Of a DNA stretch of 64,000 nt, positions 32,405 through 47,700 are shown piece after piece. Origin of the DNA: Brachionus plicatilis (Eukaryota; Rotifera; Eurotatoria; Ploima; Brachionidae); the NCBI GenBank assembly GCA_010279815.1, contig QEOQ01000519.1:737239-801238 (forward strand). The letters run 5' to 3'. The position numbers were made by a program, and so were the translations under genes. The notes beneath the pieces are model-generated. The model was not told where the DNA came from, searched no databases, and saw only the letters and a list, made by a program, of their open reading frames with translations. The first letter of the stretch is position 1; the number at the start of each line of letters is the position of its first letter.

Positions 32405-35400
32405 TTTGGATTACAGTCTAATCAAGTGTCCCTGATTTTTGGAGAATAAATTTTAGTATTCTAAAGAAATTTTTTTAATTAAAAGTGGTATGAAAACGAA
32501 GTTTATTTTGAATTTTTTTTGCACAAAAAAGTGAATAGAGCGAGATTGAAAATCTCTTGTTTGCTAAGCTATGGAAAGCATTACTTTCTGTGTCGAGAAA
32601 TTTTTTTGCTTGTCAGTGAATATTTTTTATAAAAAAAAAAAAAAATTAATAATGAACTCGACTTTTTTCGTCTTTGGATATAAGACAGAGGGGTTTTGTT
32701 TTTGTTCATACTCATAGCCTCTTTTACCTTTTTTCGAATACCTTTATATCCAAAGCAATTTAGCTATGCATTTATTTTTTATTGCTTTTTCTGTGTCAAA
32801 CGAAATATTCGAGCAAATATTAACAAAATAACAAAAATAAAAATGAAAAAACAAAAATATTTTATTTAGTTCAAAACCCAAAAGTTAACCTTTACTGACC
32901 ATTAGTTCCAAATTAGAATGCTCTAGCTAAAATATCAAATGTACCTCGTGAACACTTCAATAAGCTCTATTTATCTATTTAAGTCTTCAAAAAAAATAAC
33001 AAAAAAAAACAACAAAAATACACCCTTCAAAACACAATTTATAAAGAGATGAGCTTTTTGAATTAAATTAGTTGCGTGACTGTTTTATTCCTCATTAAAC
33101 GCAAAATCTGAAACAAAAATTAATAATGTTAATTTTAAAATTAAAATTTTCAGGTCCAAGATGAGCATAAATTGAGATGCATCCATAGCAACCAAGATTT
33201 GATTGATCTGGTCGCTCCTAATTTATTTTAAAAAATTTAATTTCAATCAAATTTTAAAATAAGACATTATGTTCATAAAAATCTTGTTGATTAGTAATTT
33301 TTCCTAGTTAAAAGCTGATTTATTATTTAAAAATATTTATTTTAAAGAAAATTGATTAATTTTTTTTGTTGGAATTCGAGCGTAACAAATCAGTAATTAG
33401 ATACCACAATTGGTATCGTCGGTTGATTTACTTTTATTCCACTCCTGATAAATACTGATTAATTAGTAAAAATTGACTTGCTCTTTGGTAAAACTTGCTG
33501 ACAAAATAAATCAAAATGAGAAATAAAATTTGATCATAATTTTATCAATAAATGTCAATCTGGATTAAGAAAAAAAGATGTAAAGAAGATAATATATTTT
33601 ATATACAAGCAAAAGTGAAGGTATAGACAAAGAGAATATTAAAAAGTAAAAATTATTTCTGTAATTATTGAAATTTATATTGATTTTTTTTACTTGACCG
33701 TGCTCTTTTTAATACTTTCTGTAAAATTTTAATTAATTAATTAATTTTTAATTTTAACTAATAGTTTCCTAATCTACAACATACCAGAATCCCTAAATCA
33801 AAGCCCCGTACCGGACTCTGCTTAATTATTAAAATAACCAAAAAGTACAGAAAGAAAAATGATTTTTTAATAGTTAAATCTCATTGTCATGCAAAAGTGT
33901 CTTGGAATATTTTGCCAAACATAATTTACAGAGTGTTGTTGTTACTAAAATAGCCAAGTTTATTCTTATTTTGAAACAGAACAAAATTCTGGATAAAAAT
34001 TTTGTTACCGATTCTATTCAAAATTTTCTTATATTACATTTTACTAAAACTAGATTGCAAATGGTTTAAAGGTTGATAAATGTATCGAATAGTCTCAAAA
34101 AATAATTCTATTTAAAATAGATAATTTTCTGATTTAGATATTTTAATTGCAAAAAATAAACTTGGTTAAAAAAAAATTAATTTAAAATATGAAAATATTT
34201 AATTTTGAAATTATTAAATTAAATTTTGGATTTAGTTGTTGTTGCTAATAAGAAAAAATAAAAAATAAATTTTTTTTTGATTTTTTCTTAAATTAAAAAT
34301 AGATATTTAAAAAATTTAAAATTGAAATAAATTTAGTTGTTTTTTTAGTTATTTAATTATATATAGTTGTGAACAACAACAAAAATCTTATTGATTGAAA
34401 AATATAAATTGTTTTTTACAAAATTTTGAACTACCAATTTTAGATTTACAACTTTTAATTCTAAGTCAACTTCTTGACAAAGCTTTTGAAATTAATTAAC
34501 CTTTCAAATTTATTCCCATAAAAAAATCTCCTCGATTTAGAATGAATAAACCATTAATTAATATAAAAAGTAGAATATTCCATCATTGCAATCAGATAAG
34601 CTCTACTTTAAACAAATTAATCATTTTACTATTTGAGCTTATTTTCGCTGTCTCTGAAATCCGAATCAAAGCCTTAAAGACTGTGTCTAAAAAAGCATTT
34701 TTTAACTGTACTCAAGCCCCTTACATGCTCTGATTAGTTTCTGCTTTAAAAATTTAAATTCCATATAGACCAAAATTAAGCAAATTATCTATTTAAATCC
34801 TAGCTGACAGTCAAGCTTTAGATTTTTGCCAAGTTTTTCCGTAAGGACCTTTTTTTAATTGATCAATTAAAATGTAAATTATTCATGAATTTTTGCTTTA
34901 ATTTAATATTTATTTGTAATACGTAAATACATAATAAAAAATATTCTAACAAATCTGAAAATATTAGAATAGAGCTGGCTTTTAAATTGATTTTTAAACA
35001 CAAGTCAGAATAATCAACTAGCTTGAACTAATGTGAACAAAAAAAATGAGTTCTGATACCCTTGATTATTTAAAAAGCTCAAACTCTAAAGGATTCCTTT
35101 GAGATATATTTAATCTAGACAATTAATTCAGCTGGCTGAACAAGATTATCTTAACTTTACCAATTACCAATCTACCAACTATTCAAATGCCTTTTTTTTA
35201 GGTCTACGAATAAATATCATTCAAGAATATTTAAATTTTATACATTTTTAAATTTCGACTAGATAGATAAATAATTAAAGCGACCTAGTTTACACTTTTA
35301 AATTATCTTTGGCGTAAAAAAAGACAATCTCAATGCGAGATTTGACCATTAATCAAAATTTGAATCGTGATAAATTAATGATTAATAGTGAAACTTTATT

Positions 35401-38400
35401 TTAGTGTGTTAGTGTGAATAAGTTGATTCATAAATTTTAATTTCATGGGCTCATTTTATGGATTTTGGTCACAGGCAAAAAGCTTCCATTTTTTTGAAAT
35501 GATCAGATTGACCATCTTATCAATTCTTTAATTTTAGTAAAAAAATTGATGAAAAATTTTGGTCGGAATGCTTGCTTCTAACATTGCCTTCTAAATTAAA
35601 AATAAGTATAATATTAAGCCGTCTTATAAAAATTAAATGAGGTAAACGGATTCGGGTATGTTGAAGATTAGAGAACATTTAGTTAAATCAAAACTAATAA
35701 TTAATTTGTTAATTAAATTAAATTATTGATAATTTATTGACACTTTTATTATTTTTATGACGGGCTAATATTCATCCTTCATAATATTAAATAAAAAAAT
35801 AGATTTTCTGCTATTTTTATTCTCATGATTTGTTTTAAAATCATTAAACTTAAATTCATAAAACTAATTCATAATGAATAAATTTTCTTAAAACTTTTAC
35901 TAAGCGATTTATTCAAAAGCAAAAGCAGAAAGAACCCGTAAATTATCGAATTCTTAAATTTTAAATGATCAAAAAAATATTTATTGAAAACTTAATTTTT
36001 TGAATTTCTTTTAGTATGAATTGCTATTATACCATTTTCATCTCACACGATTTATTTTAAATAATAAAGTTCGTTGTTTTTATTTAATTAATTTAAAAAA
36101 CTGATCAAAAATTGCTGAATTAAAAAACAATTCACTTTATTTTTTAATTATTATTCCTAAACTATCAAAAATATTGGATTAATTAATTTTGAAAATTTTT
36201 TTAATTAAAAAAATATTCAAAGAATAACTTTATCACTAAAAAAAAAAACAAACAAAAAAATTTATTGAATCAATTTATTGAAAAAAATTTTAAATCTGTT
36301 TAAAAAGGGCTTATAAAAATTGCAAATAAACTCTTGCAAATTATTTTAAAATTATTAATTATTTTTAAAATTATAAAGATAGAAACTAGCAAAGTATTTA
36401 CCTTGGCAAAAAAAACAATCCTTCAGGCTAGATAAATGTCCTAAAAACACTTAATTGTTTAGTATAGGTGATAGTTAAATAAATATAACAAAATCTTTTA
36501 AAAAGATGTGTTTAAATCGAAAATTCATCTTTGAAGTATGGTTTTGTATTTGAACAAAAACTTTCTTTTACTTTAAAAAAATAAAAGCCTACCATCATGC
36601 CTGGCGATGAAAGCATTAAAGATTAAACAACTTTATCATTTAAATAAATTATTTTTTATGTTTTAAAAAAATGAACGAAAAACATCTAAGTACTACTTAA
36701 AATTTCGATAGGAATAAAAGAATAAAATGCAAAATAATTTAAATTAAATTAAAAAAAACAAGATTTTTATCAATTTGTTTTGACGAAAGAGCACAATTAA
36801 ATTTGTAAAATAATTTGCCTAGTCTCAACTTTGCTGAATGCACTAGTATGAGAAAATTTATACATTATTATGTTTTATTATGTTCAATTTACGAATAGCG
36901 TATCCTAGCCAGTTATTTCATTTTTAGGTGAAATAATAATTAGTTTTTAAATGATAATTAATATGTTGATGCAATATACTTAAAAATCAGTATCAGCTTT
37001 AAATGTTTATTTATAAATGTTGATATTAATTTACAATTTTGATATTTAATTTGAAATAACATCAAGACAAAATTAGATTTTTTTATTAATTTAACAACAT
37101 CAGATTGGTATGTTTGAATTTTTGAAAAAAAGTTTTTTTTTCATTAATATTAATAAATTCTAACCAAAAATTAACACAAAAGTATTTTCCTTTCAACACT
37201 ATTAACATATGTAAAAGTTGTATCATAATTTTTTAAATTAATCAAGTTATTTCTATGTAATTTTTTAACCTTAAAAAAACTAACAATCAAATTAAGCTTA
37301 CAATAATTAAGTTCAAAGATGCTGTTTAATGGAGCTTTTAAAAATTTCAAAACACTTTGTAAATATTTAGAAATTTAAGTTCCAACAAAGATTTAAAAAC
37401 CATATCTTACTCCAATAACCATGGAGCTAATAAAAGATTCTTTTACACTCAATCTTAATTAGACAATTTATTCATAATTTTATTTTTTAAAAAATAATTT
37501 TGAATGCTACTAATTTTAGAAAAACCCCAATTTTTATTCTACCGATTCTGTATCAAAAAAATAATAGTTAAAAATTTTAAATAAAAAAATGTATAATAAT
37601 AATAAAAAATACTTTGTGCAATTCTAGTTTTTCTTCATACCTTAAATTTAGTTATTTTTATTTTAATTTCTTAAAATACAGTTTTTACATTTTGATGGCT
37701 TCAGAAGTTTCTGGAACTCAAAAATAGTCTTTACTTCATTATTCTAGTTTTTCGGTTAGTATTCATCTTTATATTGCTTGAAAACACTTTCATGAGACGT
37801 GTAATAAGATTGTAAACTCTTTAATAACAGATAGGTAAACTTCAAACAAAAGTTTTTTTTTAATTTTTAAAAAAAAAATTTGTTTTCTTTGTTAATTTTT
37901 ATTTGCAAACTTTAATGCTTTTAAAATAGTAATTAAAAATCCGGAGAATAGTCCTATTATTAACAAAATCTAGTACATTTTTTTTATTTTATTTAAGATT
38001 TTACACCTCAAAAATATAAGATAAGATTTTTGAAAATTAGATCAATTAATTAGAATTTGAGTAATCTAAATTTCAGTTCCAATAATAAATGGATGAGCAA
38101 AAATCTAAAATATTTTAGATTTCTTATTATTCGACTTCCGATTCAACTAGAATAAATTTTTTATGTTTTTTTTCAATATTCAATATTAAGTTCAATAAAT
38201 CATTTAGAATTATTAATAATTAGAAAATTGAACTCAATTATCTTATTATTGTTTTGTTAATAATTTGAATAGTTAATTAATTTTAAAAAAGATTTTTATT
38301 TGAATAAAAATATAAAATATTAAAAAATCAAGCCGATTTTCATCTTTAGTTATGTTAACCGGTTTATCTAAATAACCAGTTTTGTTAACAAGTTTATTTT

Positions 38401-41400
38401 TTAAACCGGCTTATTTATTATCTGGTCGTCCAATCCTTTTTATTACCTTAATCCAATCTCTGTAAACAGTTCTTTAAAATGCTCAATCTTTGAAATGTAC
38501 CAAAATTGATTCCAAAGTATTTTCAGAAGGTGAGGATTTTCAGAGAGTGATAAATTCAATTTTTTCAATGCGTTACTTAATCAAATTTGTGACTTTTTGA
38601 AAAAAAATTTAAAATAAGAAATTTCAAAAGTCTTCGATTAACAAAAATTTATGATCCTTTTCGCTGAATCTAACAAAATTTTGTACATTTATTTAATGAA
38701 TTTTAAAAATTAAGAAAATTACAAAATACAGTAAAAACCGGATATAAGAAACTCAAATTTTCACAAGAAAAATTTCTTATATCAGAAAAATTCCTATAAA
38801 CGAAAATTTTTTTGGTATAAGAAACTGTTGAAGGATGAACAAGGAAGTTTTGAGAAACTGTTTTGATATCTAGACTTTGGTCTAAAGAATTTAGAATTTA
38901 AATTGTTTTTCTAATCTGATATCGGTACTCTAATTGTTTGTTTTATCATTTTAATTATCGCACTCTTTTATTGTTTGTCATTTTTAAAAAGTTCGAATTT
39001 ATAATAAACACAAAACTTTTTGTAAAGAACAAGTTTTTTTCCTCTAAGGTTTAATTTATTATAAGCGAAAATTTCTTATACTTATATTTCTTATGAACGA
39101 TTTTCACTGTATAGTTTATCAAAAGTTTATTTTCTGTAAAAATTCCTTCTGCAACTCTTTTACCTTAAAATGAAACCTTTTATTTAAATTTTATCTTAAT
39201 ATTTTTGTTGAATATTTTATTTACAAAAATAGTAAAAACTGATTAGATTAAGCTCTAAATCATTTTTATGACATTAAGTTCTATGGTAATTTGAAAAAAA
39301 ATATCACAATTTATCTTCTTTGATTGACTTAAATAATTGAGTATCTATACTTAAGTTTTCTAAAAATATAATTTTTTTTTTAATGTTCAAATTCCATAAT
39401 TTTAGTTTTAATTTAAAAAAATTAAAAGACGATGAAAATGCATTTTATATAACCCCAGATTCTTATTAATGAAAATTCAGTCTTAAAACAATAACATGCC
39501 GGGCTTAAATCTTTGAATATTTAAATCTTGAATTATTCAAATAGATAAAAGATTTTTTTAAATTGGGTGTAAAAAAAATGAAAATCTGTAATTAATTTTA
39601 TAAGTTTAAAATAAATTCTGTGACTTTAATAATTTATATTGCATCAACTATTAAATATACCATGGGAATAGAGGTTATTCAATTTTTAAATAAATAAACT
39701 TTTTTCCTCATTTAGATTTTTTTTGCTTTGTTTTAATTAAATGACCTAAAATTAGACAAAAGTTTTGATTGATTCATTTTTGAAGACTGAATATTGATAT
39801 CAATTTTAATTTCAAAGATTTGGTTTCACCAATGTTGGAAAAAAATCATATTTTTTTTAGATAAACTATTAATTAAAAAATGTTTTTGATGTAATACACG
39901 AATTAAAAATTTGATTGATTCGCCTAAATGTAAAAAATCTTTATAAAATTCCTAATGTTTCAAAAAAAATTCTAAAAAAATTGGAAAAATTTTGAAAATA
40001 TTTTTTAAACTTGGAAAATATCAAAATTAAAAATGTTTATGATATTTATTTTTTTAATCAGCAAATCAAATGACTTCAAATCCATCAAGTTATAGCTTCA
40101 AATCAATGTTATTTATAAGACAAAAATTAAAATAAAATATTTGATTATAAAAAGCTGCCATATAGTTACTGAAAGTTTACTATATGGAATTCCAAATGGT
40201 GTTGTTTATATATTCTGCAAAGGGTTTAGGAAAAGTTTCTCAAAGTAAACATCCCTAAAAATTAGATTTTTGAGATTTCCGGAAAAAGTTTATTGTTTAA
40301 TATAAATGGAAATAGTTTTGTGCATTGTATTATTTTTGAATTATTTTTAAAGTTAAATCCACTCGAGTGGCCAAATAAAAAACAACTCATAAAGAACATT
40401 AGAGGTAGAACCATTAATTTTTAAATATTCAAATTTTTCCACAAAAGTAAAGATCAATTTATTTTTTTTTTAAATTAAACTACTCAAAGTTTTGCAATAA
40501 TTGAAATATTTTAAAAAGAAAGTAAAAAATAAATTATTAAATCCAAGCGTAATAATTATATAATAGCTTATGATAAAATTATTTGATCAATCAGTTTTGT
40601 CTCTATACACAAATAAAAATGTTTTGTTTAAACAAAATTTGAAACCATGTCATATTGGTTACAAATATTCCTTGTTGTTTTTTAAATTTTATTCAATAAA
40701 AAGGGATCAAATAATTAAAGGTAGAAAATTTTTAAAAGCTTTATTAAATTAGTTACCAGTGCTCGTTTTCAAAACTAAAAGTTTTCTAAGTTTAAAAAAC
40801 ACAAAAATTTTAATGGTTACATTAAAAGAAGCCCCATAGTTCAATCAAAAAATTAATATTAATAGCAACTTACTCTGAAAAATTTTTTTAATTTAAACAA
40901 ATTAGTTTATGATTGATTTTTTCTGAAAAAAAAAGGTTTTCCAAACTTTATACTTTATGCAAAAAATTAAATTTTTTTTGTCACAATATGTTTTTGTTAT
41001 TAACAATTTTTAAAAAAAATAAATATAACCAAAGAGGAGACAACATGGAAACAAAGTTTTTGAATTTTATTTTTTAAATTTTTTTAGCGAGAAACTAAAT
41101 AATTAAATTATGTAGTTTTCAAAAAGTTTTTGAACACAATCGATAATAGAGCTAATTTAAATTCAATATTGAATTAATTAACTTATTTAAAAAATAAAAA
41201 TTTTAAATGAAAAAAAAAATTATTTAAAGTTTTTTTGTTAATTTACTAAACATTTCAAACAATTTAATCGAAATTTAAAGATCTTTCATTTCTTTCAAAA
41301 CTTAGAGCAACTTCAGCCGGTAACTTAACAACACACAATTTTAGCTCAACAAAAAAATTAAAAAAAAAAACTTTTTAATTCATTATTTTTATTCTATCAC

Positions 41401-41746
41401 CGTTAATTTTGTTTACCTTCATAATTAAAAATGTTCTCCGTATTGCGTTTAGTTTACATTGTAAAGAATTCGAAAATTTTCAAATTTCAATTAATTTTAA
41501 ATAAAATGAAGCTTTTCATGTTTGGTAATATTTATTTAGATTCCAAAAAAATTCAAACTAACATTTTGACAGAAATTCCCATAATTATAATTTTGCTTTT
41601 TTTAATTTTATTAATGCAACTAAGGCATTAACAGAATGCTTGATTAGAACATAATTCTATCTCAATCATAGAATGCAAGCCACAAGCAAAAGTAAAATAT
41701 TTATTTGGTACAATTCTATAAATTGATTAATTATGTGACTATTTAG
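32405..41746. other. 9.3 kb gene-poor interval
   Basis: Upstream of both PKN (minus) and the LRR gene (plus). Short open stretches (33884-34069, 34542-34733, 40570-40752, 41431-41631) have no recognisable domain or consistent splice context. One pogo/Tc1-type MITE lies at 38729-39109. The missing 5' exon(s) of the LRR gene must lie here or be very short. Otherwise I see only A/T-rich DNA. Confidence 0.6.
38729..39109. mobile_element. pogo/Tc1-type MITE (381 bases)
   Basis: Begins CAGTAAAAACCGGATATAAG and ends ATGAACGATTTTCACTG, imperfect inverted ends flanked by TA on both sides. 'TTATA(A)GAA' motifs repeat in both orientations. The start CAGT(x)AAACC...TATAA resembles pogo/Tigger ends. No coding capacity. 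Confidence 0.55.
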
Positions 41747-44700
41747 CCCCCACAAAAGATCCCAGCATTGAAGCCATACAAAGCAATCGGGCTTCACACA
41801 TTGAAAATATTTATAACAAAAATCTTCGGCCTATTGACTCGGGAGTATCACAAATTCAGGTCGATACATCGGACCAAGAAAACACCTTGATACGGGAAAA
41901 TACACATCAGTCACTAGAATCTTATAATTTTGATTCGGAAAGCGACAATGGCTCTACTTACAGCACAGATGCTACCACGGAGTACGAAAGTATTTGTCAC
42001 AGCCTTCGCATAGTTCCATGCTCAATAGTTCTTAAATCCTTGCCAACTTCTTCAATTAGTCTGAATAATTACGGTCTAACCTCAACGGGAATACTAGCTT
42101 TGACATTTGCCCTTAAAGTAAAAGTTTTTTTTTTGTTGAAAATATTTTTTAAAAAAAAATTTCTCTAGAATAACATAACTGTAAGTAAATTGGATCTAAG
42201 TGGTAATGAAATAGGTTCCAGTGGTCTTAGGCACCTCTCGATTTTACTCGAGGAGAGTATTTCAATTACAGACCTGGTAATTCATTCGAAGCCTTTTGAT
42301 CCATTTGAGTTTATTTTATTTTTTAGAATATTTCAAGGAATTTTGTTGGCAGCCAAGGAGTAAAATATTTAGAGGATATTTTAAAAAAAAATAGATACCT
42401 AAAAGATGTAGACATATCAAGTAAATTAACTTGATAAAATTATTTTTTTTATTTTAAACTCACTTTTAAGGTAATAATTTCAATGATGAGGACGGTGTAT
42501 TTTTGATTGAGTCGTTGGAAGTAATTCGTAATTTTATTTTTATTATTTTAAGTCTCACTTTAAAGCACTTATTTTTACCTTGCTATTGCTTATTCAACAT
42601 CATATAAAAAATTAAGTATATAAATAAAAAGGTCTTGGCTACAAATATTTTTTGTTCTTATTCTAATTTAATAAAAGCATTTCGAAATAGATCCCTATTT
42701 TTCTAGGTATCATTTTTATTTTATTAATAGTTTGTTTTATCTATTGAAATCAGACATAGGTATCAAAAAAAAAGAAAATTTAGTTTTTGAAATATTTTTA
42801 ACAATTTTGTTTGATTAACAATAAAAAAAAAAAATTGCCACTTTTGTTCATTAATTAAATGTTTTAATTCAGTATCTGCGGTATTATGGAAAAGGGCATA
42901 AGACTTAAATGGTTTTATTTTTCCTCTCATTTTTTTTATTTTTGTTTATAAAAAAAATGCTGTTTTTTTATAAATTAATTTTTTTGTCTTTTTTTACATT
43001 TGTGCAACTTGATATGGAGGTGATTTGAAAAATTTTATTACATTTTTTACATAAGAGTGAGGTAAAAATTTAAGTTTTAGAAATTATTAAATAATAATAA
43101 TTTCGAATTAATAAATTTTCAAATTACCTCTTTTTTATTAAATTTTATTACCGTTTCTAAAAAAGAATCCCCGTTATAAATCATGCTTTTTTGGTTGAAA
43201 ATTTTTTAATAACGCAGGGTTTTAGAAAAGGGTGGATTATGCTATGGATTAAAGCTTTTATTTATTTAGATAGAAACAATAAATTAGGGAGACATTTGGA
43301 GTCATAGTTTATGATAGAGAGACCATCAGGTTAGAGCTCAGTTTTGTCTCTTGTGGTACGCCTGATCCGACCCTTTAAGGGAAGGTAGCTGTTCGTAGTC
43401 CACTACCGAAGGCATAGTGCATTCGTTTACCATAGTTGACGCATCAACTAGGTCTGCCGGATCCAGCTCCCTAAAAACTTTGTTACCATTAAACAAGGAA
43501 TTCTGCCCTAAACCTAATTCTCTATAACCGAAATACTCCTCCTCTTGTTCTGACCATTTGCTCTCCACATGTGCCAAAATTCCTCTAAAATTTTTACAAA
43601 ACACTCGCCAATTTTTTTTTTTTTTTGATTCTATGTATTATTGAGCTTAGTTCTTAGAATTATATCCATGACTGACCGAATGCCAGATCCTGGTGGACCG
43701 TAGATTATCAAATTTTTAAAACAAAAATCTTCTCCACTTGTACTCTGTTAATTTGCCAAAAAAAATCAACTGTTTGATTAATGAGAACTTTGAGCTCAAT
43801 GAATCCCGAACCAATAAAGTTGTCCAATTTTTCCGATTTTAATTCCGGAAAATCCACTTGGAATTTTTTTTTGTAAAAATTGACCAAGTTGCTGAATTCA
43901 CTCTGAGCCTCAAAATGTTGATTGTCGACCATCCTTTTTATCTCTTAATCTGATATGTACCTAGAGTCGACATCAAAGGCCATTGATTCCAGATAAGAAT
44001 TGATCTGTTCTGATTTTTGAAGAAAATCGAATGCTTTTTCTTTACACAACTTGAACCTATTGGGCTGCAAGTGACTTCTTTCAATTTAACCTTTTTCCTT
44101 GACCAGATGAGAATTATTCAGAAGCAAAGAAATCAAGTTCAGAAATTTGTATTGCTGTTGTAGGTGACATTGCAGATGCATCTGATAAATTTTTGTAAAT
44201 TGTTCTCTTTAATGAGTTTTGTACATCGGCGAAAAAAAATTTTTTTTTTTTTTTTTTTTTTTGGCTTTGACTACATGAATAAGCAGACATGAATTTTATT
44301 AATCAGATATGGTCTGGCTTTTTTTTTTTGATAACATCACGAATATTTAGCTTGTAGAATACGGCACCATCTTGCTAGCTAAGATAGGTCTATTAATCAT
44401 TCTAGCCATTAATTCAATCTTCATTACATCTGACTGCGGAAATTTTAGTCAGATTTATTGCTGGTTTTTGAATAATGGCATATTATTTTTTTTTTAGTAT
44501 TTGCAGAGGGATGCTCAGATATTGAGCTACTTTGTAAATTTATTCCGGGCGATTGTTTCGTATCAAGTTAAGGGAAACTAATTTACTGTGTTAGTGGGTA
44601 CTTCCGAGGACATCCCAAAGAACCCCTTTTTTTTTTTGCTGTTAATGATACGATGGCTGCGTTCTGATTGATACCAATCTCCCGCCGCTTTTGATTCGCA

Positions 44701-47700
44701 GCGCCACTTTGTTGACGTGCGGTCAATGACTTGTTGGTGCTCATAATAAAAGAGTTAAAAGTGCTTTTTGAAGAATTTATTAATATGTCTTATGAAATTT
44801 AAGTTTAAGAATACACATTCACATTTATCTAAAAGTCTTGTTCCATTTATACGAAGAGTATTTCTTATCAGTTATAAATTAGGCTTAGTAACAATTTGTA
44901 TTTTATTCTATTCTATTCATTTTATTAATGAAGTAACAACTAATAGCAACAATTAAGTTACTAACACTTAAACTAAGGACTTTTAATTATTATTTTCTCC
45001 AGAGAGACTGTGTAGCATTCCAGCTTCTCAATACTGTGATAAGCCGCTAACAGTTTATGATAGAGAGACCATCAGGTTAGAGCTCAGTTTCTCCACTAGA
45101 ATTATAATGATTTCTTTTGAAGTTAAACGTTTAAAGATTTTAATGTTAAAAGAACCAAATTACATTTAATTTTTGACACATTGTAGATTTTAGAACAAAA
45201 ATTAAAAATCTCAATAACTAATAAGGTAAATTAGAAATATTAAAATGCACACACATTTTTATATATAAAAATTAAATTAGAATATTTACAGCTTAAAATA
45301 TCAGCTAATTGATTTCATTTATAGAAGCAATTTTTGGATTCTGAAAAAAAGTTATTAAATTTTTCCACTTTTGTACTTTTTACTGTTCTAAATGTCAAAT
45401 AAATAATTCAATTTAAATTTTTTCATAAAATGGCATTGGGAGTTTTTAAATAAAAAAAATATTACTTAAAGATGTTTTTTCCTTTATATCTTTTCAACAA
45501 AAAATTTCCCAAAATTTATATTTTCTGGATGCATTTTTTACTTCTATTTGATGGTCTTTTATTCAAGCCTTCATTTACTGATGTCATTTATATTTACTTT
45601 AAGCTTACTTTTAAATTATAAGCATTTGTTTCGCAATTTTCAGAATTGTACTTTAAATTAAAAAATTCTAAGGTAAAAAGGAATTAGATCAATCTTACCC
45701 TTGTCAACGGAGATTTTTTATTTTCAATAATTATGAAAAATTCTGCATTAGTTTTTGATTTAAAAAAGGAAATGAAAAGATATTCAAAAGAAATGGAACA
45801 ATTTTTCTTTATTTTTATTCAAAACTAAAAATTATAAAGGATTCTTTTAAAAAATATAAATAATTATATAATATTTAATTCAACAAAAAGAAAAAAAACA
45901 GCAAGCTTAAAACTGTTTTTGTAAATGTTTTTTTGAAAAATACCTTCAGAAAAGGTCTTTTTTACTGATAAAACAAAAATTGAATGTTTTGAAACTTTAA
46001 ACCTCATTGGAATAGCGTCCAATGTAAAATTTCCACTTTATCTGAATTTACCAAAATTTGACCACATAGTCTTGCAAACCAAATTTTTTTTTATGAAGTA
46101 GATATGCACAAGAAGATTAAATTAAATCGGATAGATACTAAAAATTAATCAAGGATAAATACAGATTGCTAAATTTAACTTTGATAACAAATCATTGAAC
46201 TTTTTCATAAATGCAAAAACAAGACTATGGTCAGATTTTGTGAATTTAGATAGCGTGGAAGCTTTGGATTGTTGGAACCTTTTAAATTAATTAAAATTTC
46301 TGATTTTTGAGTAAAAGCTTTTATTAGATTTGACTACCGCAGTACCGCAGTAGTTGAAAAAAAAATTGTTTCACTTTATTTAAATAACAGAAATTTTTAG
46401 CACCTAATGCAAAAGTTATAAATTTTTTTTTATTTTTTTATTGGAAGTTTTGTATTAAATTTCACAATGCCTAGATTTTATTAAGATACAATAGAAAATT
46501 TTTTGAATTTTTTTGTATAAGCTAAAAATTAAAAATAACGTTATTGATGATTTTACGAGATAACATTCCGATTTAAAATTTGAAAACCTCCATCAGAATT
46601 TAATTAGTAATATTTAAGAGAAAAAATAAATTTTATACTTATAAATAAATATTTTTTTTCAATTTTTTTTGTTATCTAAAATTAATATAAACAGCACCAA
46701 AATTTTTCTGATTTGGATGTCTCTTTTGAAATTTAAATAATTATTGAGGAAATAAAAAAATAAAAAATCTTGATCTAATTTTTTTATTTTTTACTTAAAT
46801 AACAGGATAGTTCAATAACACATCTAAATCTGAGTCAAAACAAGTTGGGTGAAAAATCTGGTATTGCAATTGGAAAATGGCTGGCGGACAATGGAAATTT
46901 AATTGAGCTTAATTTGAGCTGGAACCATTTTAGGAAAAAAGGTGCTGTATCGATCTGCAAAGGAATCTGGGACAACAACTACTTAAAAAAAATAAATTTG
47001 GCTTGGAACGGCTTTGGAAGCGAAGGTGCTGAAATGCTGGGCAAAGCATTAGCTCACAATGTCATCTTGGAAGAGCTCGATCTACGATCCAACAGAATCG
47101 GACCTACTGCGTTCGCAAGTCTAGCTGTTTGCTTCAAAGACAACAACTCTCTCAAAAGATTGATCGTAAGAAACAATCAATTCGTTTTTTTCAGAGATCC
47201 AATTTTTGTATTTCTAGATAGGAAAGAATAACATTACAACAGATTCATTGGAAGCAGTTCTGAAACTATTCACAACATTAAGTCCTTTTTATTTGGAACT
47301 ACTTGACGTGTCCAATATAACTCTGAAACCAAGCATCCACGACAGTATCCAATCTGTCAAAGAAATTCATCCGAACTTCAATTGTTTGCATGGATTCCTA
47401 AATTTTAGCAAAAAAAAAACCTACAACCCAAGCGAAGCTGCCATTATGTACATTCAAGAATACTGTCAAACCAACAATGTTAGTCTCATGGATCTTTTTG
47501 CAAAGCTGGATACCGTAATAAAATAGACAATTAATTTTTGTTTTTTTTTTTTTTCCACTGAAAATTGTGTTCTAGGACGGGTCCATGTCGGTTTCTTATG
47601 ACGAATTCAAAGAAGGCCTTAAACAGTCCGGAATTCCCATAACTCCTGCGCAAATAGATGCACTCATTGCATATCTTGATCGTGATGGTGACGGAGAAAT

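Noticed and set aside
33161..33240. Possible terminal exon (VQDEHKLRCIHSNQDLIDL) after a TTTTCAG
   Set aside because: Good local frame and acceptor, but no upstream exon or homologous family found; left unannotated.
41431..41631. 66-codon open frame upstream of the LRR gene
   Set aside because: Could contain the missing first exon (ATG near 41508 with GTAATA donor), but evidence is only a possible splice; not asserted.
32405..41746. Hidden gene in the long gene-poor interval
   Set aside because: Short open frames lack codon-use, signal or domain support; only a MITE is supportable.
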